From the NCBI GenBank assembly GCA_014377915.1, contig JACMOT010000097.1, forward strand, positions 1 through 25,746: a stretch of 25,746 nt of DNA, read 5' to 3'. The stretch's first letter is position 1. Each line of letters starts with the position of its first letter. This DNA is from Tardiphaga sp. Its GTDB lineage: Bacteria > Pseudomonadota > Alphaproteobacteria > Rhizobiales > Xanthobacteraceae. A program made the position numbers and the translations under genes. The notes beneath the pieces were generated by a model. It had not been told where the DNA came from, made no database searches, and saw only the letters and a list, made by a program, of their open reading frames with translations. Below are positions 24,412 to 25,746 of the stretch, piece after piece.

Positions 24412-24613
24412 TCTTTCGAGGCGGTAGCGGGCCTGGCATGTTCGAGTGCATTCAGAAAATGCCACCTTCCTGTGCTCGTCGATGGCCGGTGTTGACCGAG
24501 GCATGGAGGTGTTGAATGGATGTTGCGCCTGTCATTCGGCCTCCCGCACGTCAGGCTCGCGCGGATCATGGCTTGTTGTTCAACCGGTGCGCGGTCGAGA
24601 CGGACTGCGCATC
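24412..24613. other. Intergenic region, no gene recognised
   Basis: About 200 bases between the oxidoreductase stop and the decayed acetyltransferase gene. Short frames show no domain, and I see no clear terminator. Confidence 0.4.
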
Positions 24614-24982
24614 TCAGATTGCCCGTTCAAACCTCCGTAAGCCCGCTGCACCCGTCAGCGCCTCGAACATGGCATCGCGCTTTTCTTCCGCGAAGGCAAA
24701 GCCAGCCCGGCTGTAGCAGCGCTCGGCCGCCTCGTTGCCGATGTCGAACGGTATTCACGCGCGCGAAAAGCCAGATTCGCGGCCCTCGGCCATCGCATGG
24801 GCCAGCAACGCCTGGGCGAGTCCGCGCCCGCGAGCCGCCGCGAAATGCTTGATCAGCCAGTGGTCATCAGCGCCCGCGGGCCAGCAATGGTGGAGGTAAT
24901 TGCCGCGCTGCCATAGGGCTGATTATTCGTCACCATCGATGCTGATCGCCTGCGGGGCCTGCACGATCGCGGGACGTGCCAT
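24614..24982 (-). pseudogene. GNAT acetyltransferase remnant with two in-frame stop codons
   Basis: The minus-strand frame ending at TGA 24614-24616 encodes a clear GNAT C-terminal half. It reads HWLIKHFAAARGRGLAQALL (acetyl-CoA-binding motif A with R-G-R-G) and later DIGNEAAERCYSRAGFAFAE (motif B). Two stops interrupt it: TAA at 24923-24925 and TGA at 24755-24757. Both lie in the same frame with family-like sequence on either side, so each could be a single nonsense change; the TGA falls where an Arg CGA would be natural. The ATG at 24982 is only a convenient limit; the frame stays open about 110 bases further upstream. Sequencing error is possible but would need two events. Confidence 0.72.
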
Positions 24983-25146
24983 GGCCCGCGCCACGCTGCC
25001 CGGCGCGGAGCATAGCGCGGCGGACGGCCGCCATCCACGGACGCGATTCAGAACCGCGAGATGTGCCACAGCGAAGGCCTTGGACCGATGGTGATATGTC
25101 GAATGAAATCAGGATATTGAGGTCTGGTTGGCCTTTTCCGGGCGCG

Positions 25147-25428
25147 TTACTCCAGCGGTTTGTCATCTTCGATCGATGGCTCGGCTTCCAGCGAGCAGAT
25201 GTCGCCGCCGCCGAGATCTTCCTCGGCGGCGGGGTTCGAACCGGCGATGCTGGTCTCGGTATCGAGCCGGTTGAGCTGGTGCGCCAGTTCCCCGGCGCCT
25301 TCCATGCTCAGGCCTTCATGCGTGTGGCCGTCAACGATCGCCGGCGCATCCGCCTGCCTGTCCCAAACCGCCCAGCCGTTTTCGAAGAGTCTTTTTTCGT
25401 AGCGCATGCCTGAATTGGTGCGCGCCAT
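25147..25428 (-). CDS. Small conserved-looking hypothetical protein
   Basis: A 93-aa acidic protein with no signal peptide or membrane segment. The N-terminal 50 residues (GMRYEKRLFENGWAVWDRQ, then APAIVDG and a GLSMEGAGELAHQLNRLD helix) look like a folded small domain that I have the impression is common as a hypothetical protein in Bradyrhizobium relatives; the C-terminus is low complexity (EEDLGGGDICSLEAEPSIED). Start could be 25428 or the Met at 25407; neither has a strong ribosome site. Function unknown. The opposite-strand frame over the same bases has no such pattern. Confidence 0.6.
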   Translation of the reverse strand: MARTNSGMRYEKRLFENGWAVWDRQADAPAIVDGHTHEGLSMEGAGELAHQLNRLDTETSIAGSNPAAEEDLGGGDICSLEAEPSIEDDKPLE

Positions 25429-25481
25429 GACGGCCTGCCGTCAAGCCCGCGCCGCACTGGCCGCATCGGCGGCCCATCATA

Positions 25482-25503
25482 CCGGACTCCGCTTGGAGTC
25501 AGG
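25482..25503. repeat. Short hairpin
   Basis: GACTCC-gctt-GGAGTC forms a perfect six-pair stem with a four-base loop, extended by CC/GG pairs across one mismatch. No T-tract follows on either strand, so a terminator role is doubtful. Confidence 0.35.
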
Positions 25504-25569
25504 ATTTCAAGGATCACGCTCTCCGGGGCGGGGCCGGCAGCAGCACGCCCGCCGCCCCTGCCATGCGTA

Positions 25570-25598
25570 TTGACAAAAGTCCTAATTAGGATTATTAG
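25570..25598 (+). promoter_or_regulatory. Sigma70-type promoter facing out of the window
   Basis: Consensus TTGACA (25570-25575), 17 bases, then TATTAG (25593-25598). The stretch is markedly AT-rich against a GC-rich background. Transcription would begin near 25605 and run to a gene beyond or at the window end. Confidence 0.6.
25580..25591. promoter_or_regulatory. Operator-like perfect palindrome in the right-end promoter
   Basis: TCCTAATTAGGA is a 12-bp perfect palindrome filling the spacer of the promoter at 25570-25598. AT-rich sites of this form are typical of MarR-family repressors, though no such gene is visible in the window. Confidence 0.55.
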
Positions 25599-25746
25599 CT
25601 CTGTCGTCTTGTTCGCGAGGGGCGCTGTCATGAGGCGTCTTGGTAGCGGAGCAGGATGCGGTGTCCCGCGCGCGTGCCTCGCAAGCATGCCCCGGGAGGT
25701 TGGCGGTCACCGTCCGGGCCCACTACGGGGCTCTGCCTTGAATGGC

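Larger units (their letters stand above)
25429..25746. other. Right-end region with promoter; no gene recognised
   Basis: About 320 bases. It holds a hairpin at 25482-25503 and a strong-looking outward promoter at 25570-25598. An ATG at 25630 opens a frame that runs off the window, but its 39 residues (Gly, Arg and Pro rich) match nothing I know, so I do not call it a gene. Confidence 0.4.

Noticed and set aside
25630..25746. Start of a gene running off the right edge
   Set aside because: An ATG follows the promoter, but the 39 visible residues are G/R/P-rich without a ribosome site or family pattern.

Overview
The window looks like chromosomal DNA of a G+C-rich alphaproteobacterium. I infer the Bradyrhizobium/Rhodopseudomonas group from the wealth of ABC importers, the class III cyclase with a long N-terminal region, the Tat-type lipid-free binding proteins and two GC-rich intergenic palindromic repeats that start with the same 12 bases. 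No database search was possible, so the taxon is an inference. I see no rRNA, tRNA, CRISPR, integrase, transposase or phage gene.

Layout. (1) 1-324: the 3' end of an M20-type Zn hydrolase, meeting tail-to-tail a minus-strand pair (332-2268) of a class III adenylate/guanylate cyclase translationally coupled to a secreted DUF2147 protein. (2) 2328-3964: a minus-strand DUF3313-type exported protein and a divergent TetR regulator, separated by a control region rich in palindromes. (3) 4347-15270: eleven kilobases of plus-strand genes: a cog3964-type amidohydrolase, a complete dipeptide/oligopeptide ABC importer (binding protein, two permeases, two ATPases), then a complete polyamine/organic-anion-type ABC importer (ATPase, binding protein, two permeases). 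A palindromic repeat lies after the amidohydrolase and another after the last permease. (4) 15480-22644: minus-strand genes: an isolated 5-hydroxyisourate-hydrolase-like protein, then a compact operon of (in transcription order) binding protein, glutathione-transferase-like protein, crotonase-family protein, fused ABC permease, ABC ATPase and class III CoA-transferase. (5) 22772-24411: a divergent GntR/FCD regulator coupled to a quinone oxidoreductase. (6) 24412-25746: a decayed GNAT acetyltransferase gene, a small conserved-looking hypothetical protein, and a strong-looking promoter with a perfect palindrome facing out of the window.

How the parts fit. Region 3 reads as uptake of two classes of solute plus a cytoplasmic hydrolase that would deacylate or deacetylate one of them. 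Regions 4-5 read as one regulon: the GntR protein probably senses a small organic acid and controls import by the Fe3+/phosphonate-type ABC system, CoA activation by the CoA-transferase, and further conversion by the crotonase, GST and oxidoreductase. The substrate is unknown, and the crotonase lacks both usual catalytic glutamates, so it is unlikely to be ordinary beta-oxidation. This gene set is the best candidate here for an undescribed pathway.
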